Assembly (NCBI GenBank): GCA_946406115.1 | Contig: OX291561.1 | Span: forward strand, 9,292,273 to 9,356,272 | DNA: 64,000 nucleotides | Direction of reading: 5' to 3' | DNA from: Apoda limacodes | Taxonomy: Eukaryota > Arthropoda > Insecta > Lepidoptera > Limacodidae | Shown: one piece after another, positions 45,249 through 56,820 of the stretch | How positions within the stretch are numbered: position 1 is the first letter of the stretch | Layout: every line of letters begins with the position of its first letter | Program-made: the position numbers and the translations under genes | Notes under the pieces: generated by a model | The model's input: the letters and a program-made list of their open reading frames with translations, nothing else | Databases searched by the model: none | Told to the model about the DNA's origin: nothing

Positions 45249-46331
45249 TAGGAATTGCAAATCCCGCTGCTTTTATTAACCTGCTGGATCCAGCACCTTC
45301 AAATCGCGGATCCGCGGATCCCGCAAATGGAAAATTTGGCACTTTAAACATTCGCGTAAATCGCGAGTAGCGCGAGTGCGACGTTTCAGTTGTTCATAAA
45401 TGGCACTGCGCTGCGCCTGCGCACGGCTTCTGTTGGTCACGAGTGTTTCGTTTTCTTATTCACCGTCCGGCGTTTAATATAGCGATACAATAAATACCAT
45501 TTGATTATTAAGATGATACGACACGCGGTGCCTCGCAGCGGGCTTCATACAAAAAACAAAATCGCATTTGTTTTTAACATTATCGATCAATCACTGTGAA
45601 ATTTCTTAGTCATAATCCCAAGCCGAATATATATGTCTGTGGTTTTCCAAAATTTTTTATTAACTAGAAATCTTTTTTTAAAGCATTTGTATAAAACATT
45701 AGAATTTATTATACACTTATGAACTATTAAAAAGTTATACACTTTTGAACTATAAAATTTAACAGAAATATGACACACTGCACACCTAGAGATTTATTAC
45801 TTAAACATGTCTTCAAAATTTCGTAGTGTTTTATCAGCAAGTGGCAAAATAAGTGAAAAATTCGTTTGTATGAAGCACGCTGAGAGGCGCGCCGAATCGT
45901 TTTGTCTTAAGAGTGTATTTATAAAAATTATCACCATAATATGTTGATAACATAGTAAAAGCATCTAAGAGGAAGTTATGATTTGATTATTGATTATTAT
46001 ATGAATAAGACTGAATTAAAAATATAAAACTTTTGATAGGAGTAAGGGTAAAATTAAACAAAGCTAATTACCTATAGCAAACATTTAAAGATGAATCTAA
46101 GAAAATAGATTACTAATTACTTATGCTTATTTGATAGAAAATAAATAATTTATGATGCTTAATGTAAGAAATGATTAATAAAAGTTGATTTTTACACAAA
46201 AATCTGTAGTTTCAATTTGATTTTATAACATAATTTCAAAGATGCGGGATCCCGCGTGATCCCGCGCGGGATTGAGTAATCCCGCATATCAATCCCGCGG
46301 GATTGAATGAGCTGCGGGATTGCAATCCCTA
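45249..46331. mobile_element. hAT-like non-autonomous element (1083 bp) with 8-bp TSD
   Basis: Ends are inverted: TAGGAATTGCAAATCCCGC at 45249 and, on the other strand from 46331, TAGGGATTGCAATCCCGC. Flanking direct repeats GCAGGCGC at 45241-45248 and 46332-46339 are identical 8-mers, the target duplication length of hAT transposons. Subterminal GGATCCGCGGATCCCGC and GGGATCCCGCG..GATCCCGCGCGGG clusters could be transposase-binding repeats. There is no transposase frame; a short plus-strand frame near 45807 (MSSKFRSVLSASGKISEKFV) may be leftover coding sequence. Confidence 0.88.
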
Positions 46332-46428
46332 GCAGGCGCAAGTCATCGGAGTAGCGTTCAGGAATCCTATGTCCCCATTTTAAGTTACAGAACCTTAAAA
46401 ACAAATAGAGTCACCTATTAAAAAAACA

Positions 46429-46434
46429 TTTATT
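46429..46434 (-). terminator. Candidate NDUFAF7 poly(A) signal
   Basis: AATAAA on the minus strand, 63 nt past the NDUFAF7 stop codon. Position and strand fit a cleavage/polyadenylation signal. Confidence 0.6.
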
Positions 46435-46496
46435 ATTATTAAAGCATAAATATCTTTAAAATCATGAAAAATAAATCTATTCACTAAATAACTTCC

Positions 46497-46676
46497 TTAT
46501 CGTTTTGGTGTTGAAAACCCGAGTGGAGGGTAATTATCCAAGATGGATGCCATGGCAGATGGGTAAAACGCCATAAATTTGAATCTCTCTCCCATTTTCT
46601 TCGGATCTATAAGCATTTCGTATGCACTCTTTAGTTTTTCTCTATCTTCATTATTTTTAGCAGTGTCCATTAAAAC
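46497..46676 (-). CDS. NDUFAF7: NDUFAF7 last exon
   Basis: The exon encodes the final 59 residues and TAA. It begins after CTTGCAG at phase 0. The content (LKSAYEMLIDPKKMGERFKF, ending YPPLGFSTPKR) matches the C-terminus of NDUFAF7/MidA proteins (LM-P--MGERFKF). NDUFAF7 is a mitochondrial matrix SAM-dependent methyltransferase that dimethylates an arginine of the complex I subunit NDUFS2 during early assembly. No frameshift or stop interrupts the four exons in the window. Confidence 0.94.
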   Translation of the reverse strand, partial: VLMDTAKNNEDREKLKSAYEMLIDPKKMGERFKFMAFYPSAMASILDNYPPLGFSTPKR

Positions 46677-46748
46677 CTGCAAGAATAAGTAATATTATAC
46701 TAGAATTCATAAACTAGCAATGGATAAGAAGTTTAAAAAATTATGATT

Positions 46749-46870
46749 ATAGGTTGTGCGGCAGAAATTGCTTCTTGGCGATAACACCGCCTATTGTACA
46801 TTGCATCTTATATAATTAGTGTTCCTTAGATTAAGTTATTTGTTTGGTGTACAATAAAGATTTTTAATAT
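46749..46870 (+). mobile_element. CR1 LINE 3' UTR fragment
   Basis: GCAGAAATTGCTTCTTGGCGATAACACCGCCTATTGTACA-type sequence and TTTGGTGTACAATAAAGATT match the 3' end of the CR1 copy at 33780-33890. It lies in NDUFAF7 intron 3 of those seen, antisense to the gene. Confidence 0.8.
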
Positions 46871-46904
46871 TATACTCTTTATTTATTTTAAATTTTGAGT
46901 TATG

Positions 46905-47160
46905 ATTTTTACAAAATGAATATAAAAGTAAAATAAAAATACAACAGGGCGGGGCCTAAGCTACCGGTGGATGGGGCGACAGAGAGAGAAACCTCCTAAC
47001 TATCCGCGCAGTGTCCAGGAGTACCGCCTTCTGTATCTGACCCTTGACCCAGCAATCTAGCCAGAGTTACTTAAGGTGTTGATCGAGACTCTTCGCTACA
47101 ATACCGTTCGCAGAAACGACAATATCGTGACAATAATAATTAAATCAACATCCCACATGG
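46905..47160 (-). pseudogene. LINE C-terminal fragment
   Basis: Minus-strand translation gives IVSANGIVAKSLDQHL and then, after disruption, IQKAVLLDTARIVRRFLSL, a pattern I associate with the C-terminal end of insect non-LTR reverse transcriptases (..QKAV-L-T-RIVRKFL). Clade uncertain. Confidence 0.5.
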
Positions 47161-47340
47161 CGGTGGCAACGTCCAACACCAAAAATTCATTTGCGGCGAA
47201 AAACAAAACTACAATAATAAACAATTCATATTGTCCTTTTAAATACAACAATAGTTCTAAGACAATCGTTTTAAATCATTTAGCGAAAAAAATACGACCC
47301 CACGATTTATGTATCGGAATTAGAAGACATTGATGATTGA

Positions 47341-47905
47341 TTTTAGGGTTCCGTACGTACCTCAAAAGGAAAAAAAAAGCAAACCTTCTCGGATCACTTT
47401 GTTGTTCTTCTGTATGTCTGTCTGTCAAGAACCTTTTTCTCTGGAACTCGCGAAGGTATTAAGGTTAAAATAAATATTAAACATTAAGGTCTTTGATCCC
47501 CATAAAGCTGTAAAAATAACAAGATTCTAAATTAACGCATTAAAAATAACGCCATTTTTGTCGCATATTTTGGCATTCACAAATAAATCAAACACTATGT
47601 GATACTTCCCGTTGTCCTGAAGAATCATAAAAATTGACACGAAGCAAGGTCTTTACATCACAAATATAGGAAAAAGTCCGAAATTTGTTAATTAAGTTAT
47701 AACACAGTAGAAAAAAGTTTATCTGCCAAGAACCTATACTCCAGATCGCGTAGGAACAGGTATCAAATTTAAATTAATATGAAATACTAAAGTCAACGGT
47801 CGCTTGAAGTTATAAAAAAATTTAACTTCTAAGTCAATACAATAAAAAATATGACCAATATATGTCATTTTTGTCGCATATTTTGACACAAATAAATCAA
47901 AATCT
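47341..47905 (+). repeat. GGGTTCCGTACGTACCTCAAAAGG-type repeat with internal duplication
   Basis: It starts with AGGGTTCCGTACGTACCTCA and GATCACTTTGTTGTTCTTCT..TGTCTGTCTGTCAAGAACCT. The block CAAGAACCT..CTCCxGATCGCG/CTGGAACTCGCG..GTCATTTTTGTCGCATATTTT occurs twice (about 47425-47600 and 47725-47905), a 300-bp direct duplication. Non-coding. Confidence 0.65.
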
Positions 47906-48933
47906 ATGCTGTAACTTGAAAAAAAAAGGTTGCCAACCGTACGAGATTCATCTTACAAATACGAGATTTGTGGTTTTAAGTACGAGATACGGAGACATAA
48001 TCACCCTTGTAAAATTTTGTAAGAGATTTTGCCAAAAGGAATAATCGTTGGATAACCCACCGGGTTGCATTTGCATTGGTCGTCTTTATCACATAGCGCA
48101 AACTTTTACTGTCTACATTTCTCTGTTTCTTACGTGTGTTACCAACCCTTTTCAAATTTTGAACAGACGAAAGAGGTGTGTAGTCGTATGATTAAGGAAA
48201 TATTATACGGCAATATAAAAAAAACCGATAACATGTAAGGGTGAGGATGTGTTCGTGATATTATATGTGGAGATATAAAAAGAATAGAAGTTACGGTAAA
48301 GTTTCTTAGGTAAGTAGGTGCTTATAATCAAAACGAGTTTTATTGATATTTTACGCGAGAAACAATAAAGATAATTTTTAATTAAAAGTGTTGTTTTATT
48401 TATTAGCAACTTCCAACAATTGTTTATGTAATGTAAAATATATTATAATCTAACGCTTTTTTAAACCACACTTATCTAGCGGAATGTAGCGCTTTTTCTA
48501 AACTGATCTAGCGCCCAAAACTGAAACAGACCTGGCATTCCTGATCGTCACTGCTTATTTACCATCTTACGCTCGCCACTGGCAGGGAATAAATCTCTGT
48601 GATTATATTTATGCATTCATTCAAATGTATTCACTAATATGAGAAAATAATCGTTTTATAGCTCAAAAGCCGATTTCCCAACACTAAAATTGTCTCTGGT
48701 CTCCAACACGCCATATATTATATATACATTCTACATGATAAGACAAGTAAGAAAAAATAAGGTTTATATATTATTTTAATTTGTAAATATAAACAAAAAC
48801 AGCTTGATGGATGGATGGCAGAAGGATGATTAGGGGATCGAACCCATGCCGTCAACAAACAGCAGTCAAACAATGCTATATGGTGTCGAAAATTTAGTCA
48901 GCCCTTCTGAGTTATACATAGGCAATAACTTAC
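47906..48933. other. NDUFAF7 intron, no recognised feature
   Basis: AT-rich, no gene or repeat recognised. Confidence 0.45.
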
Positions 48934-49125
48934 CTTTATTCTGATGCCAGCCTGAAGTCTTTCAAGAAAATCCTTCTGTTTGACAGGACCTAAAACTAAG
49001 GCATAGTTTTCATCGCCAGGGATTTTAGAAGCTGCAATTCTAAGCTGTGAAAAATCAACATCGGCGGTTAAATCAGAGGATCCAGGTTTTTCTAGAGGGT
49101 CTACCACTTGATGTTTATGAAAAGC
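48934..49125 (-). CDS. NDUFAF7: NDUFAF7 internal exon (ADVDF motif)
   Basis: 64 codons, phase 0 at both ends, between TTTGTTTCAG and GTAAGT. It contains AFHKHQVVDPLEKPGSSDLT followed by ADVDF, the highly conserved MidA-family signature in which the chain follows the catalytic domain, and the VLGPVKQKDFLERLQAGIR segment. It joins the next exon without frame change. The intron upstream of it is 13,851 bp, filled with transposons. Confidence 0.95.
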
Positions 49126-49219
49126 CTGAAACAAAGATGTGAAATTAGGTAAAGCAAGATATATTAAGTTAGAACTAAATATAACAATACAAATTACAAT
49201 TGCTTCTGCTTTAATCAAT

Positions 49220-49312
49220 CATGGTAAGAACTCTGTTAACTGGTTACAATCACGGTAAGAACTCTGCTAAGTGGCTTACATCATGGTTAGAACTCGGTTA
49301 AGTCCCTAACAA
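49220..49312 (+). repeat. 31-bp tandem repeat, 3 imperfect copies
   Basis: Unit starts 49220, 49251 and 49282: CA(T/C)GGT(A/T)AGAACTC(T/G)G(T/C)TAA is kept in all three. Located 95 bp upstream of the NDUFAF7 exon acceptor on the transcribed strand. Confidence 0.88.
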
Positions 49313-49795
49313 TTGAAATTAAGATGAAGACGTTAGCAGCTGTGACACAGGTACGACCTAGCACATCTGTTAATGTTCCTAGTATGTACTTGGTTAGGTA
49401 ATTACTATATTATTCATAATTTATTATAATGTGTACAATTTAAGGCTAAAATTGAAACTCTAATTTATTGAATAAATCGAAATTGAAAATTTATCTATTT
49501 TCATTCCATTTTAATTATAATGTGCAAGTCAGAGAAAAAAAACACCGGTCAAGTGTATGCATTGTGATTTTTTCCTATAATTTAGGACTTACATTTGAAA
49601 GTTGGAATATATTCCGCCCGAAACACATTTTTTTTATCTTTGGAAGCTTAAAGATTACTAAGGAACCTAAAATGCATTTTTAAGGATCATAATGACACAA
49701 CACACAATAGGGTGTGTGAAAAATGAATTCATAACTCAATTCAATGTATTGGAGACCTACCCTTAATTATTTTTTTCCCAATATCAATACTGTAC

Positions 49796-50102
49796 GGTAG
49801 TTTAAAGGAGACACCTTGTAAATTCTTATAAAGATCGATTCGAAGATGGCGATATTATAAGGACGGGTTTAGATGGACAGACACACAAGTTACATTTTAG
49901 CCATTCACCTACTGAACCCGCAAAAGAAACAAACTATAAGATAAACTGTGGTAGTTTAAAGGAGACATCTTGTAAATTCTTGTAAAGATCGATGCGAAGA
50001 TGGCGATATTATAAGGACGGGTAGATGGACTGACACACAGGTTACATTTTAGCCATTCACCTACTGAACCCGCAAAAGAAACAACTTATAAGATAAACTG
50101 TG
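49796..50102 (+). repeat. 154-bp tandem duplication
   Basis: Units start at 49796 and 49950: GGTAGTTTAAAGGAGACA, TTGTAAATTCTT(A/G)TAAAG, GCGATATTATAAGGACGGGT and CCATTCACCTACTGAACCCG in both. About 93% identical by eye. Confidence 0.95.
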
Positions 50103-50521
50103 ACATACGTATGTTTCACTAGTTGACCCAGCGAACATTGTTTTGCTGAAGCCGACAGTGGCAGACACTAGGCCAATAGAAATTAGAAAAGGGAAATTTA
50201 AAAAATATTAAAAATATTTTTTTTGTTAAATCCATTTTAGATGTGGAAAGTGTAATTCATTTAAGGTGCGCCTCCCCGCACCTATTGTAACTAAAAAAAA
50301 ACAGTCTAAAATTTAAACTGGTGTAACATCGTCTGTAAGGATCATGGAGTTACAAAAATATTTTTTAATAAGTTATTCATACATAGTTCAATAAAAACTC
50401 TTAATATGACAACAAGACACAAAAGTATTTTATTAAGCGTTAATGATCACTTTTGCAAACTACTACCAAAATAGATGCAATAACCCTTTAACGGGGTAAA
50501 TGCAACTAATAAAGGTAAATA

Positions 50522-51022
50522 CAGTAAAACTAGCTTAAGACGATTTTTTAGGGACCCAGCCAAAAACGCGTATTAAACGGGAAATCGTTTTAAGCGGGAT
50601 AGAAAAAATAAAACATTACTTTGCTACGTGTGTTTAATTATCAAATCACATCATAGTATTGTTACATATATTTATAATGACATTACTCAAAGTAATCACA
50701 TTTCCAAAGAGAGTTTGAAGCAAAACTCAAGCTCAGTAGCTGTGTTTGATTTTTTGTTAGTGAGTTTTTATCAAACGTACAATACATTAATCTTTACCTA
50801 AAGTGACAATGCTTTTCGCTAACATTAATCAGTAACCGCTGCCACATGAGATTAAAAACGTGTACAGATGGCGTATTAAACGGGTTGCGAATCGTATTAA
50901 GCGTGATAAAATATATGAAACATGCTTCAAGTTAAAGGGACTGACGTAAAATGGCGTGTTATACGGGAAATCGTATTAAGCGTGATCGTATTAAGCGTGA
51001 TTGTATTAAGCGAGTTTTACTG
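50522..51022. mobile_element. pogo/Tigger-like MITE (501 bp)
   Basis: Ends are inverted: CAGTAAAACTAGCTTAAGAC at 50522 and, on the other strand from 51022, CAGTAAAACTCGCTTAATAC. CAGT(A) ends and GCTTAA are typical of pogo/Tigger elements, which duplicate TA; the left flank is TA, the right TG (mutated). Internal copies of CGTATTAAGCG(T/G)GAT and ACGGGAAATCGT lie near both ends, with three consecutive CGTATTAAGCGTGAT-like units at 50968-51012. There is no transposase frame. Confidence 0.82.
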
Positions 51023-51744
51023 TGACGAACATAAAAAAAATTAAGTTTAAAAATGGTGAAAGTTACCATCAAAATACCTATTTTCTTATTATGGACCTAA
51101 TAATATCGCAGGTTATTTGATTTACCGACAAATCTGCTCTAAATTTTGAGGGGCTAATGCAACTACCTTTCCTACACAATACTGATGAAGCCTATTACAA
51201 GATGCATTTATCGATAATTTAAAAAAAATATTTTTATCTTATCCTACTTCTTAGGTGCTATTTTACCGTATTAATATTATGAAGGTCCTTTAAACTTTAC
51301 AAAAACCTTTTAATTATGAAGGCTGACCGCCGATTGCAATAACTTTTGCTCTTAGACTTATATAATTCGAAAAAAAAAATGTTTAATTTGACCACTGGAT
51401 TAGAGTGAATCGGCAAAATTGATCAGGTGATACATTTGCGAAGTTAAAAAAACTAACGCAAAGGCCTATAAACTTCAATTATTAGATAAATAGATCAGAT
51501 ATTAGATTATACTATTATATTAGATAGATTAATAGGATAAAAAGATTAAGTGCTTGGTATTTTTACGTTTATAAATAAATAAATAAATAGATTTTTTTGC
51601 AAGAAACACGGTTACCTATGATGGTTCTAAAGTATTTAAAAACAAAACATGTTTCACCTTCTTAAGACATGCAAAATTATTCTTACAACATCTTAATTTA
51701 CAAAATTATCACACTTGGTTATTTATATTCGAGAAATTCTTTTA

Positions 51745-53790
51745 ACGTTTAAAAGCATCGATCCACAAGCCATTGCTGCAGTCTGTATTTGTAATGATTT
51801 ATTGTAAGCTCTCTGATGTCTTTAGGTATCTTATTGAACACCATAATTGACGTGATGTAACAATTTTTTTGATATAGAGTGCTTTAACACGATTCTAGTT
51901 TTAATTTTGTGATATCTCTTGAGTTATATTTTAATCCATCATTGGCTTTTTTATAAATATAAATTTTTTCTTTACAAAGAGACCTATTTCAAGTATGTAA
52001 AGATAAACAAGTGTCAATATCTTTAGTCTTTTAAACAAAGGTCTACATTAATGTAATGGCCCAACACCAAAAATTGCTCTAATAAATTTTTTTTGGGCAA
52101 TAAAGGCTTCGTTTAATAAAGTTGAATTGAAAATAGGAGTCCATATCTCAATGCAGAAACAACATACCCATGATATGCTGTAAATGCAGCTTTTTCAGTT
52201 GCCAGTGTTCGTAGCTGTCTAAGGGCGTAAGTGAAGCTATGTATTTTGGAGCACACATTCTGAATATGAGACTTTCAGTTGCAGTGTCTAATATTAATCC
52301 CAAGAATTTTATTTCAGAAACTTCTTAAATTTTTTCTTTGTTACAATGTATATCATATGACTTAGGTTTTTGTTTGTAGTTAGTAAATACAATATATTTT
52401 GTTTTAGAGATATAAGTATACAAGTTATTCTCCTCAACTATACATTCTGTTGTGGTATTAAGTTCAAACTGAAAGGATTTATTTTTATCTTTATCTGGTA
52501 CTACTACTGAAATGTCATCAGCGAAAAGTACACATTGATGTTACGTGGTTTTTGGCAAATCGTTAATATATAATAAAAACAATAGCGGGCCCAAAATGCT
52601 TTCCTGTGCTACGCCGCATATGTTCATTTCATAGGGGGATCTAATGTTCAATAACTCTTGAGATGTGTTCATATAATTTATTTCAAAACAAATTTTTTCT
52701 TCCAGTCAAGTAGGTTCGAATCCATTGAAGAGCAGGTCCTCTTATACCAATCCGTTCGCATTTTTGAAGTAAGATTTTATGATCCACACAGTCAAATGCT
52801 TTAGTCATATCAAAAAATAACACTTAAACTGAAATTTTTTCCGTTATACTTTTTATTAAGGTAAAAGTAGCAAGGGTTGTAGACTTATTTTTCTGGAAAC
52901 CGTTTTGTTCAGGATTTATAATTTGATGTTTATCTAAGAAGTTTGAGATACGATTATGCATGGTTCTGCATGTATATGCAAATTTTTTAGAAAAAAGGGA
53001 TAGTAGTGTTACTGGTCTATAGCTGTTTAGTTCTTCAACGTCTGACTTTTTATATAGTGGTTTTATTATACATATTTTGAGTTTCTCTGGAAATAATCCT
53101 TGTTCCAATGAAAGGTTGACAAGGTAAGTTATTATGGGAGTTATTTGTTTGGTAGCTGCTTTCAAAACTTTAGTAGACACGGAGTCATAGTTCGTATTTT
53201 TTAAATTTTTAATATTTTTTTGGATTTCATCTTCAGAGCATGGTTTGACAAACATACTGCTTTCGAAAAATCCAATCTTAGGTTTATTGCCCAAAGTATT
53301 TCTATGATTTTTATTACTCCTAACTTTCATAAAAAAGTTATTAAACTCTTTGGCGATTTTCACGGGATCTGTCTCAGAATATCCATTTATTTTGATAGAC
53401 TTAATAGCTCTTATTAATTTTACCTGGTCTTGATTATTTTTTACTTCATCCCAAGTTGCCTAACATTTTTTGTTGCTTTTTAGATATGTGTATACTGTGT
53501 ATACTTCTCTGTGAGTAGTTGATACAATTTTTTAATATTTTTGTATATTGTTTGTACAAATCCTTATGTTTCGATGTTTTATATTTATAGTATTAGTATC
53601 GTAGTTGTCTTTTTTTAATACATGCTTTTTTAATCCCATTCGTTATCCATTTTGGACGCGAAATGTTAGATTTCACTTTTATTTTTAAGATAAGGAAGCA
53701 AGGATAAGAAAAGCATAAGTCGTAAAACTCACAGAATAGTTCATGAAACTTGTCAAAAGCAGAGTTTACGTCAGCGTCCTGGTAAATGTG
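51745..53790 (-). pseudogene. Reverse transcriptase of the large LINE
   Basis: Recognisable in order: DADVNSAFDKFHELF, SRPKWITNGIKKACIKK, then the fingers (LKICIIKPLYKKSDVEELNS, YRPVTLLSLFSK; 53363-52824), KAFDCVDHKILL (about 52800), [12 protein letters not shown] (about 52590), LFADDISVVVPDKDK with the catalytic FADD (about 52520) and a C-terminal KKLHLQHIMG..HYKYRLQQWLVDRCF end near 51750. Only 52824-53363 is open over a long distance; the rest is broken by stops and frameshifts. Confidence 0.85.
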
Positions 53791-53798
53791 ATGCCATT

Positions 53799-55028
53799 TA
53801 TAACGGAACGACCGTTTCCGGTGGTCCGTCTCCGGTAAAGAACCGGATGATGTAGGAAACGATAGAAGTTTCTAGGCATTCGCTCTTAGGTCCATTACCA
53901 CTGTGGTAATTTAAATTTAGAGATCAAAGAATCTCTAGATGTTTGACATCGCTAAGTCAAAAAAGTTCACTTTACGTAGATACTTGACGTAGTCGTGAAA
54001 AAATTCTGTTGATAATTATTTTCACGGATTCTATTATTAAATTACAAATTGCTGCATATCTACTTCTATGCTATAAAAGAAAACCGTCCTCGGTAATTTT
54101 GTATATTTATTTTCTCTCTTTGTGAGTTATTGGTAAGTCGCTAATCCATTTCTCTTTCTCCTTGACAGTACGGTTCTTAGTATATATATATACTACGTAT
54201 ATATATATTGCTTTACTACGGCTCTACGCCTAAACTGAGGTCCGTGAGAAGACGTCTTTGTATGCGGGTGCACATTTGTTGTCTAACGACGGCGCACGGC
54301 AGCTGCTTTGCTGTTCTTTTATTGGGAAAGGCCGGAGTCTACTAAACTCCAAATCCTCGGCCTGCCCGGAGTCTCCTTAACTCCAAACCTTCGTCCTGTG
54401 CAGTAGGGGTGCTATCTTGAACACCGCTACACACGAAGGTTACGGGGCGACCTGCTCTACGCCGAAGCTACTGGCGAGCTACGTTCACGTGCGGTCTTGC
54501 ACTGTGCTAGCCACGTGCGGCCTTACCTTGTGCCTGCCACGGGCGGCATATTCACTACTCACCACACGCTGTTAGGTCACGTAAAATCAGTCCCGTCCGC
54601 GTCTTCTTTCTACGGCGGTGCTGACCTGAGGGATGCCTACAGCGAGCAAGACATCGAATCGGGCTCTAGGCCGAAGAGACCTGAGTGTACTAGTTCCCTA
54701 ATAAAAGCTTTAAAAACTACACTTAAAATCTGTGTAGGCAGGCTTGCGTTTGGCTATCTTTCTATTTATTTAGGTAGTCCTATCTGATTGTGAATTAGGT
54801 AGCTGTGATCTAGATATTTAAGTGTTAAGAATCACCCTATGTGATTAGGATATTGTGCATTAAAAGCTGTTACTATATAATGAAAGAGTATACTAATATA
54901 ACCTGCCTTACCCTTGAAAAGTGATTCTTTACTCGCCTTTGAACTCCCTCTATCTTTTCTCCTTCTTCTGAGCACCTAGCCGGTGCATTTGGTAACAGGG
55001 CACTACTGCTTTAACCTGTCCTGTTATA
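53799..55028. mobile_element. 1230-bp insertion with short inverted ends (solo LTR or DNA element)
   Basis: The element splits the large LINE between an endonuclease-RT linker (CLSNLK on one side, WHHIYQDAD on the other). Removing 53799-55028 plus one CATT restores a continuous LINE reading. CATT (or CATTT) flanks both sides, so a 4-5 bp target duplication fits. The ends are TATAACGGAAC and, inverted, TATAACAGGAC. Inside are a CTATAAAAG box (about 54073), a GC-rich middle (54230-54680) and AATAAAAG (about 54702). TATA box, poly(A) signal and 4-5 bp duplication suggest a solo LTR, but LTRs normally have TG..CA ends, so a DNA element is possible. Confidence 0.72.
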
Positions 55029-55032
55029 CATT

Positions 55033-55620
55033 TTAAGTTCGATAGACACTCTATAAATTTATTTATATTTTCGTTACTGTAGTCTCTTTTTTTTACATAC
55101 CAAGACTGTACTCTAGGTTCCTTTTTTTCATCAAGAAAAGTTAGTGTTTGGCCCGTGTTGTGATCCGATAAATATAGTTGATGCGTACGTCCAATTGCAA
55201 TATTGCTTGCAATGTGGTCAATACAGGCGTTTTTTCTAGTGGGTTCCGTAATGTGCAATTTAAGATGAAAGTTTACTAAAATGCTTTTTAAAGTTGCAGA
55301 TTTAACTGTGTCTCGAGAAGTATCAATATTGAGGTTACCCGCCAGTATTACCTTTTTACACCGAAATGATATTTTACTCAACACTTGTTCTAATTTTCTA
55401 AAAATATAGAAGTGTCTAAGTTTGGAATTCTGTATATACACATTACTAAACATTGCATAGAAATGATTTCAATTGCACAACATTCAAAATATTTTTCTAC
55501 TGACTCTTCCATACATACAGAAATAACTTTATATTCTAGGTTTTTTCTGACAAAGATGCAAACTCCACCTCGTTTTTTCTCTTTACGTGAAAAAGAGCAA
55601 GCTAACTTGAAGTCTTTCAA
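55033..55620 (-). pseudogene. AP-type endonuclease of the large LINE
   Basis: Two overlapping frames (55620-55390 and 55453-55033) give the endonuclease: SRKEKKRGGVCIFVRKNL, IISMQCLVMCIYRIPN, KVILAGNLNIDTSRDT (the usual GDFN region altered to GNLN), then NACIDHIASN and LSDHNTGQT (catalytic SDH). The frameshift near 55420 and the GDFN change show inactivity. Confidence 0.82.
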
Positions 55621-55999
55621 GTAAGCGTTAACCTCACTTCCGGCTTAAATGAAAGTTTCACTGAAGCATAATATGTCTAAATAAATATTTTTTTCTATAA
55701 ACTCATCTATACATATTTCAGTTAAACTTAATTTATTCAAAAGACCTGCAATTTTCTGATGGAATAAAGTGACGTTTTTGTGATTTTTACTAACGAAAAA
55801 ACTGGTTTTTTTCCTTAGTATCTGAAACGTATTGAGATGAAATCTGGCCGGTATTAGACCTTATAAAGATTTATTAAGACCTATTAGAACTTTTCTGCAG
55901 TTCATTGGTATGTTTTTTCTTATTTGCCATTAATTCAAAATAATGGGGTATAGTCCCTTTTTTGTATTTAGGAAAACACAAATTAGTCGATAGTTCAAC

Positions 56000-56620
56000 A
56001 GTTCTCTATTTTTTATTTTTTATTAAATCAAAAAAATAAGGTATAGTCCCTTTTCTATGTTTAGAAGAAGAACTGCAATAATTATAGGTCTTTACTTCTG
56101 TAACTTTTTCTGATTGGGTATGTCTCATACTTTGTTTTTTAAAGTTTAGAAAATTATTTTCATAGTACTGTATATCCAATAAGTGATTTATTCTGTGACA
56201 CACTCTCCATAAATATTTTTTAGTCATTATAATATATGTTTAGGAATGTACAATTTGGTTTGGCATATTATAGCACAAATTTTTAGCATAACTAAAATAT
56301 GCACATTGAAGTGTATATTATTATTAACGCCTAAAACAAAGACTTCAGACTTAAGATGTTTAATAGCTGCCACAAGTTCATATAAGATTTTAGAAGGATT
56401 AGAGTCATTTTCACTGACAGATAAAATAAACTGAGTATTTGTACTGGGTTCTAGTTTGTAACATTCTTTTAATATTTCTTCAGTTGTTGCAAAAGGTTTT
56501 GTGACAGAAAATAAATCACAGGTCCCGTACTCTTGGCCCTGTATATTCCTAGAATTAATTAATTGTGAAGCGAGATTAACACACTGTTGACCACCAAATA
56601 TAATTATTTTTGGTTTTTCT
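56000..56620 (-). pseudogene. ORF1 of the large LINE, C-terminal part
   Basis: An open stretch reads PKIIIFGGQQCVNLASQL, GTCDLFSVTKPFATTEEILK, FILSVSENDSNPSKILYE and LKSEVFVLGVNNNIHFN. This looks like the globular (esterase-like) domain found in ORF1 of some CR1-group LINEs; that comparison is from memory. The following frame (56227-56006) is basic and continues towards ORF2. Confidence 0.6.
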
Positions 56621-56820
56621 GATATATTTTTTTTCTCTTTCGGTTGCTGTAGTATTACGATTTATCAAGTGCCTATTTTCTTGTATTGTAATGTTTTTTG
56701 TGCTTCTTGTGCCACTACTGCCATCTAGCGATTTTTTTCTTAACTTGGTCCTCAATATTGCTGCACTGTTGATTCACGCAGCAGTCTGTCTATTGCTGTT
56801 GTAGTTCAAGATCCACCGTA

